A stretch of 64,000 bases of DNA, taken from positions 62,001-126,000 of the forward strand of contig CAMPDV010001426.1 in assembly GCA_946699065.1 (NCBI GenBank), read 5' to 3'. A program made the position numbers and the translations under genes. Positions 60,667 to 64,000 of the stretch are shown piece after piece. The first letter of the stretch is position 1; each line of letters opens with the position of its first letter. The notes under the pieces were generated by a model. It did no database searches. It was not told the DNA's origin and worked only from the letters and a program-made list of their open reading frames with translations. The stretch is from Loxodes magnus. Its lineage: Eukaryota; Ciliophora; Karyorelictea; Loxodida; Loxodidae.

Positions 60667-63186
60667 ATGTGAAACGGCATGAAAAACTATGAAGGAGAAT
60701 TATTTCATGGAAAAATGCATGGATAAGGCATATGTAAATGAAAAGACGGGTCAAAATATGAAGGATAATGAATAGAAGATAAAAGAGACGGTAAAGGAAT
60801 AAATTATTATTAAGATGGAGCAGTCTACGAAGGAGATTGGATAAAAGATTAAAGACATGGATTCGGTATTTATAAATGAAAAGTTGGACATAAATATGAA
60901 GGATAATGATCGAAACATAAAAGAGAAGGTAGAGGAGCAATGTTTTACTCAAACGGAGATTTTTATGAAGGAGAATGATTAAATGATAAACTACATGGGA
61001 AAGGTACATTTAAATGATGATATGGAGATAAATATGAAGGATAATGGCAAAAAAATAAAAAAGAAGGAAAAGGAACATTGAATTACTCAAATGGAGATAT
61101 TTATGAAGGAGATTGGGTAAAAAACTAATGATATGGATAAGGTATTTATAAATGAATATAAGGTTAAAAATATGCAGGATAATGAATAGAAGGCTTAAAA
61201 GAAGGTAAAGGAATAATGAATTACTCAAATGGAGATATTTATGAAGGAGATTGGATAAAAGATAAAAGACATGGATAAGGAACATATGAAAGAAAAAATT
61301 AATTTAAATATGAAGGCTAATGAATAGAAGGTTTAAAGGAAAGCAAAGGAATAATATATTTCTCAAGTGGAGATACTTATGAAGGAGATTGGATATAAGA
61401 TAATAAATATGGATAAGGTATCTATAAATGAAAAAATGGAGATATGCTTATAGGATTTTGAAAATGAGGTTAAATTTTAGGAAAATTATCTATTTTAAAT
61501 TTCAATGATGGAGGATTTTTTGATTCTTTTTACTTCAAAATGGATAAAAATGTTAAGCATATTCTTAACTAATTATAAGATTCTATAAGAATTTAGAATT
61601 AAATTTTATTGAGAAAGTAAAAAGGAGAAATTTAATAATTACTCATAAAATAGAGCTAAAATATCCTTAATAATATATTTACTTTTCTTAGCTTAAAGGA
61701 TATTTGCACTTTATAAAAGACTAATAACTTTTTTTATTCCTATAATTATAAATTCTAAATTATAAAGATTAAATATTGGAATGGATCTAAAGATCGTATT
61801 AAAAGCAAAATAAACTGAATAATAAAATAAATATAGAGTTAAGATATAATAAAGCTAGTCATTGACTTGAATAACTTATCTCAACATTTGATATACTAAT
61901 TATAAACTACTTTATATCACAGTATCTTATTAAGATAATGAACAAACCTTAAACAAGGAAAAAAAGATACATTATAAGACTTTTCTCTTTATAGTGATAA
62001 TAAGATATTTATACTTTCTACTTTTTTACCTTATCAGAGTTTAAGAAATTTAATACTTCAAGATCATTTTAAGGATGATGATTTATATTTTATTGAATAT
62101 TTGACTAATCTTGAATCATTAGATTTAAATGATATGAATAGTAATCAAAACGATTAAGGTCTTAGTGGATAATTTTTAGTTAAGTATTGTATGCATTTAA
62201 ATAAACTTAAAGTACTAAAAATAAAAAGTCTTAATCTTTAACTAAAGTATATAAAATACTATTTAGAATAAAAAGGAACACTTATTTAATAACTTTGCAT
62301 AAATAATCCAAAAATAACTTCTAATTTTACTCATTTGTGTCCTAACTTAACTGTAATTAATTCTTATGAATATGGTTCTGCTTAGTAAATTTTAGATAAA
62401 GTGATAAATCCAACAATTTAAAGTTTATAGTTATAAGGAAATTTCAAGTCTGAATCCTTTTAATAGTTTTTCTCCGTTAGTTATAACAAACTTATCAAAG
62501 TTAGTATTGAAAATTGTGATAGTTTTAGTGATTAAAGCTTATAGATTCTTTTATAAAATACTAATAACATTTAATCACTTAAATTAAAAAGTTTATTACT
62601 TCTTACAAATTCTTCTCTAGAATAAATAGGTAACTATGGATAGAAGTACGAATAAATTAGCTTAATTGACTTAAATCAAATAACACATGAAACTTTAGTT
62701 TTTATCTTCTAACATTGCAAGAGATTAAAATCAGTAGAACTTGGCTAACTAAACTAAGTAGATGTTGAAATGATTCAAGTAATGAAGTAAAATAATTTTT
62801 ATTTGCAAAGATTAAAGCTAAGAAACTTAGAAATATAAGGAAATTGATTAGATGAGATATTATAAATTAGTCAATTAGATAATTTATAACTTAGTAGTTT
62901 AAATTTAAATGATAATGATATCACTAAAATATTATAAAAAGCAATAAAATTATAAAAGTTAGATTTACGTGAAAATTTAATTAAAAGCAAAACATTTCCT
63001 TTAAATGATAAAAGTAACTAACCTTATTCTATTTATAAAAAATTAAAGATTTTAAAGGTAACTTTTTAGAACATCGAAATCTAAGAATAGTTTAGGGGAT
63101 TAAAGGAGAAATAAAGAAAAATAAAAATATTTAATGGATATTAAGAGATTTAAGTTTACGGATAAGGCATTGATTTGATTTTGTGA
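60667..63186 (+). CDS. MORN-F-box-LRR protein (copy 5)
   Basis: 839 aa from ATG 60667 (MWNGMKNYEGELFHGK) or 835 aa from the second ATG at 60679, which matches the start of copy 1 (MKNCIQSYEGE). TGA at 63184-63186. About 13 MORN units fill residues ~8-270 (e.g. YEGDWIKDKRHGQG). The F-box is at ~332 (NILNNIFTFLSLKDIC), then leucine-rich repeats. From about 62640 on, the gene and its 3' flank nearly equal copy 2 at 23580-24960. The 5' part and F-box are closer to copy 1. This mosaic pattern suggests gene conversion or unequal exchange. Confidence 0.89.
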
Positions 63187-63926
63187 GTGAGAGTTGGCTT
63201 TAAAACTTTTATAACTCTTATTAAATTCTTTTACATATAAGTATATTTAATTAAATAGTATATGAATCTAATTTTTTAATTTAATAAGCAATTTTATATA
63301 AAATGTCTTTGAAAAATATATAAAATGATTAACACATTTATCTTAAATTTGATTTTTCGTTTAAAAGTTAATTACTAATTAACTAATAATTGAGATAAAT
63401 AAATTGCTTTATTGTATAGTTTATAATTGAAAAGATAATTATAAACTGCTGTTTATTTTTGAAATGGCAAAGTAATTTTAATTTTATAGTATTATTTTCT
63501 TTTATAGCATCTCTATTATGAAATATTCTCTAATAAATTTCTATTTTTGTGACTGATTAAAAATCTTAGTTCTTTGCTATTCTAAAAGTTTAAGACTTGC
63601 TTAAAACTATTATACAAAGACAATATCTTATATGACTTAAATATTACTAAAGTTAGCAAATAGGAGTTTTATTAAAGTAATACTCTTAAATTGGTGGTTT
63701 ATAAGTATTTCAACGTTGTAAATATATTATTATGGTCTATCCTCCCTTTAGATTTCCCTAAATCTACTATAACATTTTTACTTAACTTAAATAAATAAAA
63801 GACAGCTCTTAGATATTTTTAAGTAATAGAGTGTGGAGAAACAGGTTGAATACAGACTATTTTTGATATTCGTTCTATAATATAAACACATATACGAAGA
63901 GAGAGGATATAGAAGAAAATAAAAAC
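63187..63926. other. Copy of 24126-24865
   Basis: Near-identical AT-rich spacer. Confidence 0.6.
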
Positions 63927-64000
63927 ATGGAAGAGATTGAAGGAGAGTTTCTTATTATAAAGGATATTCTTGAAAATCATTGACATTTAAGACTTGCACG
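63927..64000 (+). CDS. Start of second copy of the possible zinc protein (cut by window end)
   Basis: Identical to 24866-24939 (MEEIEGEFLIIKD). The part with the CPxC pairs is beyond the window. Confidence 0.3.

Noticed and set aside
53094..61285. Long standard-code open frames on the strand opposite the MORN arrays (also 22198-22425, 39667-40909)
   Set aside because: They are antisense shadows of the MORN repeats: periodic, Leu/Ile/Phe/His-rich and without domain. The opposite strand encodes the clear proteins.
1..63186. Condylostoma code (table 28) rather than karyorelict code (table 27)
   Set aside because: Not excluded, only less favoured: all recognisable genes end at TGA and none requires TAA/TAG as a stop. 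Copies 2 and 3 of MORN-RBR leave a small doubt.

Overview
This AT-rich window looks like nuclear DNA of a ciliate that reads all three stop codons as sense. In clearly recognisable proteins TAA and TAG fall at glutamine positions. TGA falls at the tryptophan of MORN repeats, yet TGA also ends the genes. That is the karyorelict code (NCBI table 27; Loxodes and relatives). A heterotrich with the Condylostoma code (table 28) is the main alternative. Two genes carry GT-AG introns of only 16-17 nt, also ciliate-like. Under the standard code almost nothing here would be seen as a gene.

Two multigene families dominate. (1) MORN-RBR: N-terminal MORN repeats followed by a RING1-IBR-RING2 zinc module typical of ubiquitin ligases. 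There are four copies: 1-2251 (+, 5' cut), 12732-14906 (-), 31229-33691 (-), 39616-41982 (+). (2) MORN-F-box-LRR: N-terminal MORN repeats, a central F-box and C-terminal leucine-rich repeats. There are five copies: 4816-7062 (-), 21834-24125 (+), 46394-49033 (-), 53084-55771 (+), 60667-63186 (+). Both families join a repeat often linked to membranes or cytoskeleton to ubiquitin-ligase parts. They alternate along the DNA, so a family of MORN-targeted ubiquitin ligases or adaptors is the natural reading (inference).

Between them lies a third family: short coiled-coil proteins with a CCHC zinc knuckle like that of retroelement Gag. About ten copies range from intact (55864-56886, -) to badly decayed. 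One, at 51476-52369, is a clean 894-bp insertion into an older copy with a 14-bp target-site duplication, so the family has been mobile.

The layout is shaped by duplication. 9400-19945 is repeated directly at 27890-38745. The block tRNA pair + MORN-F-box-LRR (3420-7700) is inverted relative to 20400-26741. 20440-24125 is related to 50790-55771. The 3' part of the F-box gene at 21834 plus its downstream DNA recurs at 62640-64000. An intact tRNA-Arg/tRNA-Phe pair is at 26546-26741; decayed tRNA copies are at 3420-3616, 44345-44427 and 57102-57167. A GC-richer, possibly structured repeat occurs at 16303, 19949 and 35090. The remaining DNA is very AT-rich with no recognisable gene. Because stops are so rare here, any reading frame without a domain or an alignable copy is uncertain, and such frames carry low confidence.
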